A stretch of 64,000 nucleotides of DNA from Pelomonas sp. CA6 (GCF_022549225.1 NZ_JAKZFD010000015.1:20720-84719); one strand, 5' to 3'. Numbered from the stretch's first letter, positions 38,616 through 47,198 are shown. A program made the numbers and translations. Notes: a model not told the origin generated them from the letters alone.

Positions 38616-39179
38616 ATGGGCGAGGTGCAGGCTAAGGACAGAGCCGCGGCAGCCGCCGCGCAATGGCGCGACGAACGTCCGGACATCGACGCATCGGCGA
38701 TGGAGCTGGTCGGACGGCTGGCTGAACTGGCACTGGTGATCGGCCGCGACCACGTGCAGCCGCTGTTCAGCGACCTGGGCCTGGGCAGCGGCGAGTTCGA
38801 CGTATTGGCCACGTTGCGCCGCAGCGGCGCCCCTTACGCACTGACGCCGACCGCCTTGTACGAGGCGGCGATGATGTCCTCCGGCGGCATGACCGCGCGC
38901 CTCGACCGCCTGGAACAGGCCGGCCTGATCGCGCGCCAGCCGCATCCCAGCGATCGGCGCGGCACCCTGGTGGCGCTGACGCCCGCCGGGCTGGCGCTGA
39001 TCGATCGCACCTTGCCACTGCACGTGGCCAACCTGGAGCGCGTGCTGGCGCCGCTGGGCGCGGCGCAGCGGCGTCAGCTGGGCGAGCTGCTGACGCGCTG
39101 GCTCGCCGGCCTGCAATCCGGCGGCGAACCGGCCGCCTCGCGTCGTCGCGCCTCAGCCGCGGGCCGGCCAACGGCCTAG
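38616..39179 (+). CDS. MarR family transcription regulator
   Basis: This 187-residue protein has a winged helix-turn-helix with SGEFDVLATLRRSG, LTPTALYEAAMMSSGGMTARLDRLE (recognition helix) and the wing HPSDRRGTLVALTPAG, the MarR hallmark. It probably represses itself and the divergent MFS gene until a small molecule binds. Start at 38616 chosen over an upstream ATG that would translate the operator. Its end overlaps the convergent thpR gene by 27 bases. Confidence 0.92.
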   Translation: MGEVQAKDRAAAAAAQWRDERPDIDASAMELVGRLAELALVIGRDHVQPLFSDLGLGSGEFDVLATLRRSGAPYALTPTALYEAAMMSSGGMTARLDRLEQAGLIARQPHPSDRRGTLVALTPAGLALIDRTLPLHVANLERVLAPLGAAQRRQLGELLTRWLAGLQSGGEPAASRRRASAAGRPTA

Positions 39180-39701
39180 CAGTTCGTGTCGCGTCAGGCC
39201 TTGCAGGCTGTCGATCAGCTGCAGCTCGTCGGCGCGCCAACCGGGCACCGCCAGCGCCTGGGGCGCCAGGCTGCGCTCGTCGTAGAGCAGGGTCAGGTGG
39301 GGAACATAGCGCTGCCGCCCCGGCCTCAGGCCCTCGCGGGCAAGACCTGACACCAGGCTCGCATGCAACGCGCGCACGCCGTCCAGCCCGGCGCCCCCGC
39401 CCAGCACCCAGGGATGGTGGCCCTCGCCGCGGCCAAAGCTCAGCAACTGGTCGAAGGCCAGCTCGAAGGCCGGCCAGGCCAGCGACTCGCCGGCACGCCT
39501 CGCGGCGTCGACCAGCGCCGGATCGGGCGGCTGCTCGGTCGTGCCCAGATGCACCAGCGTGATGTGGAAGCGCTCATCGCGCAGCGGACGGCCGCTCAGG
39601 CCATGTGCGGCGCGCAGCTGCGCGGCCAGGCGGCCAATGCGGGCGGCCTCGACCGCTGGCGGCTTGAGGGCAAAGAACAGGCAGTGCCGGACCATGGTCA
39701 T
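39153..39701 (-). CDS. thpR: RNA 2',3'-cyclic phosphodiesterase (2'-5' RNA ligase family)
   Basis: This 182-residue protein has the two HxT motifs of the 2H phosphoesterase fold, HITLVHLG at about residues 48-55 and HLTLLYDE at about 135-142. The family opens 2',3'-cyclic phosphates or ligates tRNA halves in vitro. AAGGGG precedes the ATG at 39701. It overlaps the end of the MarR gene. Confidence 0.9.
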   Translation of the reverse strand: MTMVRHCLFFALKPPAVEAARIGRLAAQLRAAHGLSGRPLRDERFHITLVHLGTTEQPPDPALVDAARRAGESLAWPAFELAFDQLLSFGRGEGHHPWVLGGGAGLDGVRALHASLVSGLAREGLRPGRQRYVPHLTLLYDERSLAPQALAVPGWRADELQLIDSLQGLTRHELLGRWPARG

Positions 39702-39982
39702 GCATCCCCTTGCGCCCGTCGTCGGCGCCCGCTCCCATTCGATCGCCAACGAACGATCAGAGAACGTCTGTGGGCCACGAAGACTCGAGATGACAAGCGC
39801 ACCATACCAAGTTCACGCGTCCCAAGCTCAGGCGGTCCTTATGGCGGGGCTTGCGGGATGGCAACGCCGTCATTCGACGACCCGCCGCGGATCCAGTCTC
39901 CCGGGCGCGCCCCGAGCACGACCCATGAAGGCCGCCCGACTGCAGCCCACGCTGCCCGTCACGACGGCACAGGCGGGCCGCA

Positions 39983-40816
39983 TCACCCCCCATCCCTCAC
40001 TTGCACAATTTCGAATTCGCGCCCCAAGAGCGGGCGAACCAGCAGCCGATAGATGTCCGCATCAAACGACTGCTGAATGCCTGCGCCAATGCGGCCTCGG
40101 CGGCTGCAATCGGTGTGGAGATAGCGCCACTCGTGCACCTCGTGGCTCTGGACCCAGTCCCCCGCCCTCTCGACGATGCGGACCGCCGTCGCATAGGGCC
40201 AGGCATGCACACGGAATGCGTCGAGGGCTTCTCGCAGACGCTCGTCATGCACCTGCCGCGGCTCGCGCCCCACACAGGCGCCCCGGCAGCGGCCGACCTG
40301 AAGCGCGAAACATCCCCGCGAGCCGATGGCCTCCAGCCCCAGCAGGCCCAAGCAGAGGTCGTGCGCCTTCGCCTGGGACCGCAGATGGTCGGCCGCGGCA
40401 TGCCTGGATTTGAACGGGCCGAAACACCCCGCTTCGCGCCCAAACGGCGCATCGGCCAGCGTCTCGATGCGCGGCTGCAGCGCCCCACCCTCCAGTGGCA
40501 CCAAGCGCAGGACGTGAAGGCGGCGGGTACGGCGCAGACGCTGATTGAACAACGGCATGCGCTGCTTGATCAGGCTGGCCTCGAGCAGCAAGGCGCCCAA
40601 CTCGCCCGCGGTTTCGATGTATTCGATCCGTCGCACCTGGCGCATCAGGGCCGCCTCCTCGGGGGCGCGCAGGTGCGACAGGAAGCGGGCCCTCAGATCC
40701 ACGCTCTTGCCGATGTAAAGCGGCAAGGCCGAATCGCCGAAGTACAGGTAGACACCCGTGCTGCGCGGTAGCGTCCTGGCCAGGGCGCGCGCGCTCGGGA
40801 GATCCAGGGCGCTCAT
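39983..40816 (-). CDS. cho: UvrC-like excinuclease Cho
   Basis: This 277-residue protein has a GIY-YIG nuclease domain: GVYLYFGDSALPLYIGKS with the two Tyr, catalytic Arg in DLRARFLSHLR, and ETAGELGALLLEASLIKQRMPLFNQ with the metal-binding Glu. It corresponds to the N-terminal half of UvrC and, like E. coli Cho, would cut 3' of DNA lesions. The start overlaps the upstream photolyase gene (ATGA), so it is made with that protein. I see no LexA box nearby, unlike in E. coli where cho is SOS-controlled. Confidence 0.9.
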   Translation of the reverse strand: MSALDLPSARALARTLPRSTGVYLYFGDSALPLYIGKSVDLRARFLSHLRAPEEAALMRQVRRIEYIETAGELGALLLEASLIKQRMPLFNQRLRRTRRLHVLRLVPLEGGALQPRIETLADAPFGREAGCFGPFKSRHAAADHLRSQAKAHDLCLGLLGLEAIGSRGCFALQVGRCRGACVGREPRQVHDERLREALDAFRVHAWPYATAVRIVERAGDWVQSHEVHEWRYLHTDCSRRGRIGAGIQQSFDADIYRLLVRPLLGREFEIVQVRDGG

Positions 40817-42093
40817 GAATCGCCCACGCCGGTTCTTGATGCTCGCGCCACGGTCGTCGCCGCGCCGGACACCGGTTGCCCATTGGCCCAGCCCCGCAGC
40901 CCTGGCAGATCCTCGCAGTGGCGAATGCCCTGGATGCTGCGCGCCCACCAGGCCGAAAATGAACGGCAGGTCGGGTCGACGGCCGGGAAGAGCTTCGGCG
41001 CGGGGCGCTGACGCACCGCCGCCGGCAGCCAGCGGCTGACATGGGGATTGGCCTGGGTCTGGACCTCCTGGGCACCGCGCAGCAGGTGGGCCAGGGACGC
41101 GCCGTCGCCATACCAGTCATAGGAGGCCAGGGCGCCCATGCGCGTCGCCACGAAGCGCCAGCGCCGCCCACGCCAGGGCCAGCGGAGGTGGTAAGGCTCC
41201 GGCCACCAGCCAATGCAGAGCCGGTCGGCCGGCAGATCGTCCGGCGGCTCACCCAAGGCCCAAGGATGGACCAGCCACACCGTGCGGCCGCGCACCACCT
41301 CCGCCGGCGGCGGCCGGCCTGTCTGCGGAGGGCGGGAGGTCGTTGCGGGCGGCTCACTTCGCGGGCCGCCCTGGGTTCCCGGCCAGGATGCCAGGCCTCG
41401 CGCCATCGCCTCCAAATGGGCGTAGCTCGTGTCGATCGGCGTGCCCGGGCTGTGCCAGTCCTCGGGCGCGAAGCGCGACACATTCTCGGCATTGAACAGA
41501 TAGGGCTTCGCGCTGGCCGTCCCCGCGACCCATTGCCAGCTCAGGTGGTTGCAGCCCAGGTCGCCGTCCATCAGGTGGCCCAGCAGCCAGTCCGCCGCGC
41601 AACGCCAATGGACCTGGCGCGCGTGCACCACATAGCTGGCCAGCCAGAGGCGCGCATGGTTGTGCAGATACCCGCTCGCATAGAGCGTGCGCACCGCCCT
41701 GTCGATGACCGGCAGCCCGGTTCGGGCCTCGCGGATGTCCCGCGGCATGTCAAGCGCGTAGGCTTCATCGGGACGCGGCCCCGGCCACAGCGATTCGAGA
41801 ATCGCGTCGCCGCGGGCTTCCCAGACATGATGGAAATACTCCCGCCATCCCAGCTCCATCACCCAGCGGTGCTGCACGGCCCTCAGCGGGCCCTGCGGAT
41901 CCCGCTGCAAACCGAGCCCCAACACCTCGGGCAGGCTCACCAAGCCATGCGTGATGTAAGGCGACAAGCATGACACCGCGCCGTCCAGCCGATTGCGTGT
42001 CCGCGCATACGCCGAAGGGTTGAAGGCGGCGATGCGCGCCAGCGCCGCCTCGCGCGTGGGAGGGAAGTCCACGTGCGGTTGCTCGGCGGTCAT
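40813..42093 (-). CDS. Photolyase-like FAD protein lacking the usual N-terminal antenna domain
   Basis: This 426-residue protein starts almost at once with the photolyase FAD domain: CLSPYITHG at residues 42-50, ELGWREYFHHVW near 80-91, ARTGLPVIDRAVRTLYASGY near 123-142 and DGDLGCNHLSWQWVAGT at 176-192, with the flavin-site D176, D178, N182 and W186 intact. After a Pro-rich linker (about 238-268) comes a C-terminal part of about 155 residues (TVWLVHPWAL onward) that looks like the alpha/beta antenna domain moved to the end. Starts are GTG 42096 or ATG 42093 (TGATG overlap). It is in an operon with FeS photolyase and cho. Confidence 0.8.
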   Translation of the reverse strand: MTAEQPHVDFPPTREAALARIAAFNPSAYARTRNRLDGAVSCLSPYITHGLVSLPEVLGLGLQRDPQGPLRAVQHRWVMELGWREYFHHVWEARGDAILESLWPGPRPDEAYALDMPRDIREARTGLPVIDRAVRTLYASGYLHNHARLWLASYVVHARQVHWRCAADWLLGHLMDGDLGCNHLSWQWVAGTASAKPYLFNAENVSRFAPEDWHSPGTPIDTSYAHLEAMARGLASWPGTQGGPRSEPPATTSRPPQTGRPPPAEVVRGRTVWLVHPWALGEPPDDLPADRLCIGWWPEPYHLRWPWRGRRWRFVATRMGALASYDWYGDGASLAHLLRGAQEVQTQANPHVSRWLPAAVRQRPAPKLFPAVDPTCRSFSAWWARSIQGIRHCEDLPGLRGWANGQPVSGAATTVARASRTGVGDS

Positions 42094-43643
42094 CACAGGC
42101 CCGGGCCTTGTGCGGCAAGGCGCAGCGCCTGCGCCCGCTCGCGGATGGCGGCGCGTTCCGCGTCGGGCAGGCGCTGCAGGTTGCGGACTTGCATGACCAT
42201 GCGGCTGTTGCCGGCCAGCAGCACCTCATGGCGCATCAGGAAATCCCAGTACAGCGTGGTGTAGGGGCAGGCGCGCTCGCCCAGCCGCTGCGCCGGGTCG
42301 TAGCGGCAGGTCTTGCAGGGCCCGCCCATGCGCTCGATGTATTTGCCGGTGGCCACATAGGGTTTGCTGGCCATCAGGCCGCCGTCCGCATGCTGACTCA
42401 TGCCCAGGGTGTTGGGCAGCTCCACCCATTCGACGGCATCGACATAGACGGCGAGAAACCAGTCGTGCACCTGGCGTGGCCGCACCCCCAGCAGCAAGGC
42501 GAACAGGCCAACCACCATGAGCCGCTGGATGTGGTGGGCGTAGCCCAGCGCCAGGGTTTGCCGGAGCACCTCGCGCAGACAGGCCATCTGCGTGTCCCCG
42601 GTCCAATACCAGGCCGGCAGCGCCTCGCCCGCGCCCAGGGCATTGCGCTCCAGGTAGTCCGGCATCTGCGTCCAGTAAAGGCCGCGCACGTATTCGCGCC
42701 AGCCCAGGATCTGGCGGATGAAGCCTTCGGCGCTGCGCAGCGGCACGCGCCCGGCCCGGTAGGCGTCCTCGGCGGCCTTCACCACCTCGCGCGCGCCGAG
42801 CAGCTTCAGGTTGAGGGCGGCCGACAGTTGCGAGTGGTACAGCCAGGGCTCGCCCGGCCACAGGGCGTCCTCGTAGGGCCCGAAGAGCGCCAGCCGCTCG
42901 TCGATGAACTGCTGCAGCGCCGCCAGTGCCTGCTCGCGATTCACCGGCCAGGCAAACGCATCCAGGCGGCCGGGGTGGCGGACAAAGCGCTGCGCGACCC
43001 AGGCCAGCACCTCGCGGGTCGTCGCGTCGGGCTCGAAGCGCGGCGGCGGCGGCAGGCGCCCCGGCCCCTCGGGCCCAAAGGCCTCGCGGTTGTCGGCATC
43101 AAGGTTCCAGCGCCCGCCCGCGGGCTTGCCGCCGTCCATCAGCACCCCGTGACGCTGGCGCAGCTCGCGGTAGAAGAACTCCAGGCGCAGCTGCTTGCGC
43201 GTCCGGGCATGGGCACTGAATTCGCGCACCGTGCTGAAGAAATGCCGGTCTTCGCGCAGCTCAAGCGGCACGCCCGCATCGGCGGCGAGCGCACGCAAGG
43301 AGCGCAGGACCCGCCAGTCTCCCGGCGCGGTCATGACCAAGCGCTGCGGGCGCAACTCCGCCAGCGTCGCCTTCAGAGCTTGGTCCAGGCTCGCGGGTTC
43401 CGGATCCTCATCCAGCCGACGGTAGTACAGCGGCCAACCCCGTGCCCGCAGGGCCGCGGCGAAATGCCGCATGGCCGACAGGAAGAGCGCAATGCGTGGC
43501 TGGCTGGACCAGACATGCGTGGACTCCTCGGCCACCTCGGCCATCCAGACCCCATCCTGGGCCGGATCGAAACCGTCCAGCGCGGAGGCCTGCAGATCGA
43601 GCTGGTCGCCCAGCACGAGGACCAGATGGCGGCAGCGCCTCAT
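42093..43643 (-). CDS. phrB: FeS-type (6-4)/prokaryotic photolyase-cryptochrome
   Basis: This 516-residue protein belongs to the FeS-BCP group of photolyases. Cluster cysteines C355, C443, C446 and C459 (GGPCKTCRYDPAQRLGERACPY) are each 5 residues on from those of Agrobacterium PhrB (350, 438, 441, 454). The N-terminal antenna domain starts RHLVLVLGDQLDLQA, and the FAD domain has GWREYVRGLYW and the group-specific VEWVELPNTLGMSQ. PhrB repairs (6-4) photoproducts using light. The ATG overlaps the DUF2256 stop by 4 bases. Confidence 0.94.
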   Translation of the reverse strand: MRRCRHLVLVLGDQLDLQASALDGFDPAQDGVWMAEVAEESTHVWSSQPRIALFLSAMRHFAAALRARGWPLYYRRLDEDPEPASLDQALKATLAELRPQRLVMTAPGDWRVLRSLRALAADAGVPLELREDRHFFSTVREFSAHARTRKQLRLEFFYRELRQRHGVLMDGGKPAGGRWNLDADNREAFGPEGPGRLPPPPRFEPDATTREVLAWVAQRFVRHPGRLDAFAWPVNREQALAALQQFIDERLALFGPYEDALWPGEPWLYHSQLSAALNLKLLGAREVVKAAEDAYRAGRVPLRSAEGFIRQILGWREYVRGLYWTQMPDYLERNALGAGEALPAWYWTGDTQMACLREVLRQTLALGYAHHIQRLMVVGLFALLLGVRPRQVHDWFLAVYVDAVEWVELPNTLGMSQHADGGLMASKPYVATGKYIERMGGPCKTCRYDPAQRLGERACPYTTLYWDFLMRHEVLLAGNSRMVMQVRNLQRLPDAERAAIRERAQALRLAAQGPGL

Positions 43644-43816
43644 GGCTGACGCGGCACCGGCCCCGCCCGGCGACAGGCCTCGGAGCAGTACCGCACCTGC
43701 TCCCAGCAATGGGCCCAGCGGCGACGCCAGCTCATGGGGCGCTGGCAGCGGACACAGGTCTTGCTGGGCAGCGACTGCTTGTTGCCGCGATGCCCGCGCC
43801 GCGGGGCTGCGTTCAT
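43640..43816 (-). CDS. DUF2256 small Cys-rich protein
   Basis: This 58-residue protein has KTCVRCQRPMSWRRRWAHCW and YCSEACRR, the four Cys of the DUF2256 zinc-ribbon-like family. Members are very often encoded next to FeS photolyases; no function is established. It overlaps phrB and the DCC-type gene by 4 bases each. The start at 43816 was set by the ATGA overlap. Confidence 0.88.
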   Translation of the reverse strand: MNAAPRRGHRGNKQSLPSKTCVRCQRPMSWRRRWAHCWEQVRYCSEACRRAGPVPRQP

Positions 43817-44187
43817 GACTCCACCGGCCGCCGCCACAGGCGCCGCAGGCGCAGGAACGCCCGGTACCCCGCCTCAAGCACGCTTTGCACCGGCGCTGGC
43901 GCCAGCAAGCGTCCCAGCCAGGCCCACCGTGGCAGCAGGGTCCACAGCGCGGTGAAGGCCGCCGCGCCGCTGAGCAGCCGCCCATCCGCGAGCCGCAGGT
44001 GCAGTCGCCCCAAGGCCGCCTCCCGGCTCAGGCCCGGACCGAGATCGGCCGTTTCGCAGCGGGACAGATCGACCCAGCCCAGTTGCTCGGCACCGGGACC
44101 GCGGCGATACATCGCGACCTCGCGAGAGCAGACCGGACAAGCCCCGTCAAAGTACAGCGTGGCGCGGACAGCGTTGGTCTTGGACAT
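43813..44187 (-). CDS. DCC-type thiol-disulfide family protein (DUF393)
   Basis: This 124-residue protein has the family motif YFDGACPVCSREVAMYRR at residues 12-29, in which DGACPVC is the thioredoxin-like active site. It is the first gene of the leftward operon DCC-DUF2256-phrB-short photolyase-cho. A redox link to the FeS photolyase is plausible but unproven. A conserved hydrophobic C-terminal helix (TALWTLLPRWAWLGRLL) is seen. Confidence 0.85.
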   Translation of the reverse strand: MSKTNAVRATLYFDGACPVCSREVAMYRRGPGAEQLGWVDLSRCETADLGPGLSREAALGRLHLRLADGRLLSGAAAFTALWTLLPRWAWLGRLLAPAPVQSVLEAGYRAFLRLRRLWRRPVES

Positions 44188-44289
44188 GCCGGAATCTTAG
44201 CAAATCAAACTCAATTCAGATTCATTGAAGGATTCTTCCTATTTTTGTGCCAATATCCAACTCACACTGAACTCAATCCAACAAACCCG
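44188..44289. promoter_or_regulatory. A+T-rich divergent promoter region, DCC operon and MerR gene
   Basis: This 102-base gap is much more A+T-rich than its surroundings. It contains GAAG-GATT-CTTC (44227-44238), a perfect small inverted repeat, in the spacer between a possible -35 TTGAAG (44225-44230) and -10 CAATAT (44251-44256). The 20-base spacer is over-long, as in promoters bent by MerR proteins. AACTCAAT also occurs twice (44208-44215 and 44270-44277). Confidence 0.5.
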
Positions 44290-45321
44290 ATGCCTCCCAA
44301 GCCCCACAGCCCTCCTCGTCAGGCCGAAACCATGTTTCGTAGCGCCGCGGCGGCGCGCCTGGTGCAGATGCCGGTGGCCACCCTGCGCATCTGGGAGCAG
44401 CGTTACCAGGCCGTGCGTCCGCGCACGGCGCCCTCGGGGCACCGGCTCTACACACAGGCCGATCTTGAGCGCCTCCAGCTGTTGCGCGCGCTGACGCAGC
44501 AAGGCCATGCCATCGGCTCGCTCTCCTCCCTGGGCTTGGAAGCCTTGCAGGACCTCGCCGGTTCGCTGCCGCCGCGCGCGGCGGCCGGCACCCCGTCCCT
44601 GCCCGCCGTGGGCGCGCCGCTGCGTCTGGTGGTCGTGGGCCCCGCGCTCGCGGCGCGGCTGGCGCGCCCGGCGGTGGCCCGCCAGCTGGGCGCGCCCGTG
44701 CGTCTGCTGGCGGTGCACGAGTCGCTGACGGAGGCGGCCCGATCAGCGCTGGCCGGCCCCTGCGACCTGCTCGTCTGGCACACACCCAGCCTGCTGCCGG
44801 AAACCCCGGCCGAGTTGCGGGCCGCCCAGTCGGCCCTGCGGGCGCGATCGGTGGCCGCCGTCTACCGCTTCGGCAGCGCAGCGGCGACAGCGGCACTGGC
44901 GTCGGACCGGATCCTGCTGCTGCGCGAGCCGCCCGATGACGAGAGCCTGGGCGCCTGGCTCGCGCCGCTGCAGATGCATCCGTCCGCCGCCCCCGCGGCG
45001 CCCCAGCCTGTGCCTTCGGTCGACACCGCCCCGGCCCCCGCCCTGCCACCCGCGCGCCGCTACGACGATGCGCAGCTGACCGCCATCGCCGGCATGTCCT
45101 CGACCCTGGCCTGCGAGTGCCCACGCCACATTGCCGAACTGCTGATGCTGCTGTCCAGCTTCGAGGCTTACAGCGGCAGCTGCCAGCACCGCAACCCAGA
45201 GGACGCAGCGCTGCATGCGGGGCTGCAGCAGGTCGCGGCGCGCTCGCGGGCGTTGTTCGAGGAGGCGCTAGAGCAGGTGGCGCGACACGAGGGCCTGACC
45301 CTCACCCCGGTGGGTGTGTGA
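44290..45321 (+). CDS. MerR-type regulator with a Rossmann-like C-terminal domain
   Basis: This 343-residue protein has a MerR helix-turn-helix (residues 15-80: FRSAAAARLVQMPVATLRIWEQRYQAVRP, then GHRLYTQADLERLQLLRAL). A middle part (about 110-220, LRLVVVGPALAARLARPAV) resembles the B12-binding fold of CarH/LitR light sensors, but I find no DxHxxG cobalamin motif. The C-terminal helices include CECPRHIAELLMLLSSFEAYSGSC, which is Cys/His-rich. It diverges from the photolyase operon and precedes another photolyase gene. A light or redox sensor is suggested, not shown. Confidence 0.8.
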   Translation: MPPKPHSPPRQAETMFRSAAAARLVQMPVATLRIWEQRYQAVRPRTAPSGHRLYTQADLERLQLLRALTQQGHAIGSLSSLGLEALQDLAGSLPPRAAAGTPSLPAVGAPLRLVVVGPALAARLARPAVARQLGAPVRLLAVHESLTEAARSALAGPCDLLVWHTPSLLPETPAELRAAQSALRARSVAAVYRFGSAAATAALASDRILLLREPPDDESLGAWLAPLQMHPSAAPAAPQPVPSVDTAPAPALPPARRYDDAQLTAIAGMSSTLACECPRHIAELLMLLSSFEAYSGSCQHRNPEDAALHAGLQQVAARSRALFEEALEQVARHEGLTLTPVGV

Positions 45322-45500
45322 GAGGCCCCATGGGAGCGCCTTCTGCCGTGAGCGAGAACAGCGGGACCCGACCCGGTCCGTGCGCCGGCCATGTCGCGGA
45401 ACGAGTGGCCGACGCCCCAGGGTCGCGGGTGCCCGGCATCGCGACGGCGGCCCTCGTCCGGACCGCCCAGGGCCGCGTCACCGCCGCCTGAGGTCTGTCC

Positions 45501-47051
45501 ATGAGCTACGCCCTGGTCTGGTTCAAGCGCGACCTGCGTATCGAGGACCATGCGCCCCTGGCCCATGCGGCGGCGCAGGGCCCCCTGATGTGCCTCTACA
45601 TCGTCGAGCCCAGCGTCTGGGCGCAGCCCGACGCGGCCGGCCAGCATTACGAGTTCCTGCTGGAATGCCTGCAGGACCTTGCGGAACAACTGGCCCGGCT
45701 GGGCCTGCGCTTGCAACTCGTCCGTGGCGAGGCGGTGGACGTGCTGTCGCGGCTGCGGCAGCAGGCCCCCTTCCACACCCTGATGTCGCACCAGGAGACC
45801 GGCAATGCGCACAGTTATGCCCGTGACCGCGCGGTGGCCCGGTGGTGTCGCGAGCAGGGGGTGCGCTGGCATGAATGGCCGCAGCAGGGCGTGGTTCGCC
45901 GCCTGCCGTCCCGGGACCTCTGGCTGGCGCAATGGCAGGACTTCATGCGTGCGCGGCCATGGCCCTCCCCCGCACCGGGCGCGGCGCAAGGACGGATCTG
46001 GACGGCGGCGACTGAATGCTGGCCCTCCGCGGCCGAGCTCGGCCTGCCGAGCCCGCCAGTGCCGCAGCGACAGCGCGGCGGACGCCATCGCGCGCAGCAG
46101 GTGCTGCGGGATTTTCTCGACGAGCGCAGTGCGATGTACCGGAGCGGCTTGTCCTCTCCGTTGACGGCCCCCAGCGCCTGCTCCCGGCTCTCGCCCTATC
46201 TGGCCTGGGGCTGCCTGAGCGTGCGCGAGGTGGTGCAGGCCACGCGCGAGCGGCTGCGGGCCCTGGCCGATCGGCCGGATCCGCTCGCGCAGCGTCAGCG
46301 CCAGGGCTTGCAGGCCTTCCTGAGCCGGCTGCACTGGCAGGGCCACTTCATCCAGAAGCTGGAATCGGAGCCGGCGCTCGAGTTCCGCTGCCTGCACCCC
46401 GGGTATGAGGACCTGCGCGACCCCGAGGCCCACCCCGACCGCCTGGCCGCGCTCATGCAGGGGCGCACCGGGTGGCCGTTGGTCGATGCCTGCGTGGCCA
46501 TGCTGCGCGAAACCGGCTGGATCAACTTCCGCATGCGCGCCATGCTGGTCTCCGTCGCCGCCTACCCCTTGTGGCTGCACTGGAGACCGGTAGGCCTGTG
46601 GCTGGCGCGGCAGTTCCTGGACTATGAGCCGGGCATCCATTGGCCACAGCTGCAGATGCAGTCGGGCACCACCGGCATCAACGCCACGCGCATCTACAAC
46701 CCGCTGAAGCAGGCGCAAGACCAGGACCCCGAGGGCCGCTTCGTGCGGCGCTGGCTGCCCGCGCTGCGTCGCGTGCCCGACGCCTGGCTGGCCCAGCCCT
46801 GGCGCATGCCGGCATCGGTTCAGGCCCGCTGTGGCGTGCGCGTGGGTCAGGACATCGCCGAGCCGCTGCTGGACCTCGAACAGGCCCTGCGCGAAGCGCG
46901 GGAGCGCATCCATGCCCGCCGCGCGCAGGCCGAGGTCCGGGCGGCCCGCGCGGCGCTGGTCGAAAAACATGCATCCCGCTCGCCCTGGCGCGACACGCGG
47001 GCCACCCGCGCGCCACGGGCGGATGCGCGGCAGCAATGTCTGGACTTTTGA
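45501..47051 (+). CDS. Cryptochrome/photolyase family protein with altered flavin site
   Basis: This 516-residue protein has a standard N-terminal antenna domain (YALVWFKRDLRIEDHAPLAHA) and an FAD domain (SRLSPYLAWGCLSVREVV, LHWQGHFIQKLE, TGWPLVDACVAMLRETGWINFRMR). In place of the usual DGDLAANNGGWQW it has DYEPGIHWPQLQM, residues 374-386. By eye this puts His380 at the position of N5-proximal Asn378 and Leu384 at that of Trp382 of E. coli photolyase. It is preceded by a 179-base gap after the MerR gene. It may act as a sensor or a divergent repair enzyme. Confidence 0.87.
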   Translation: MSYALVWFKRDLRIEDHAPLAHAAAQGPLMCLYIVEPSVWAQPDAAGQHYEFLLECLQDLAEQLARLGLRLQLVRGEAVDVLSRLRQQAPFHTLMSHQETGNAHSYARDRAVARWCREQGVRWHEWPQQGVVRRLPSRDLWLAQWQDFMRARPWPSPAPGAAQGRIWTAATECWPSAAELGLPSPPVPQRQRGGRHRAQQVLRDFLDERSAMYRSGLSSPLTAPSACSRLSPYLAWGCLSVREVVQATRERLRALADRPDPLAQRQRQGLQAFLSRLHWQGHFIQKLESEPALEFRCLHPGYEDLRDPEAHPDRLAALMQGRTGWPLVDACVAMLRETGWINFRMRAMLVSVAAYPLWLHWRPVGLWLARQFLDYEPGIHWPQLQMQSGTTGINATRIYNPLKQAQDQDPEGRFVRRWLPALRRVPDAWLAQPWRMPASVQARCGVRVGQDIAEPLLDLEQALREARERIHARRAQAEVRAARAALVEKHASRSPWRDTRATRAPRADARQQCLDF

Positions 47052-47198
47052 ACAGGGCTCGCGGCTGACGCTGGACCTGGATCGGCGCCGACAGCAGGGC
47101 CCGTGCATGGCGCCTTGAGACCGGGCTCACCCGCCCTCCGATTTGGGCCATGCTCCAGACTGGGTTAGGCTAGACACCTACCCCCCTCTCCAAAAACC

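Noticed and set aside
39983..44289. A LexA (SOS) box expected near cho and the photolyase operon
   Set aside because: No CTGT-N8-ACAG type site was seen in the promoter region, so SOS control is not claimed.
45330..45491. A 53-residue open frame between the MerR and cryptochrome-like genes
   Set aside because: No ribosome site and no recognisable features; composition resembles random G+C-rich sequence. It may just be leader DNA.
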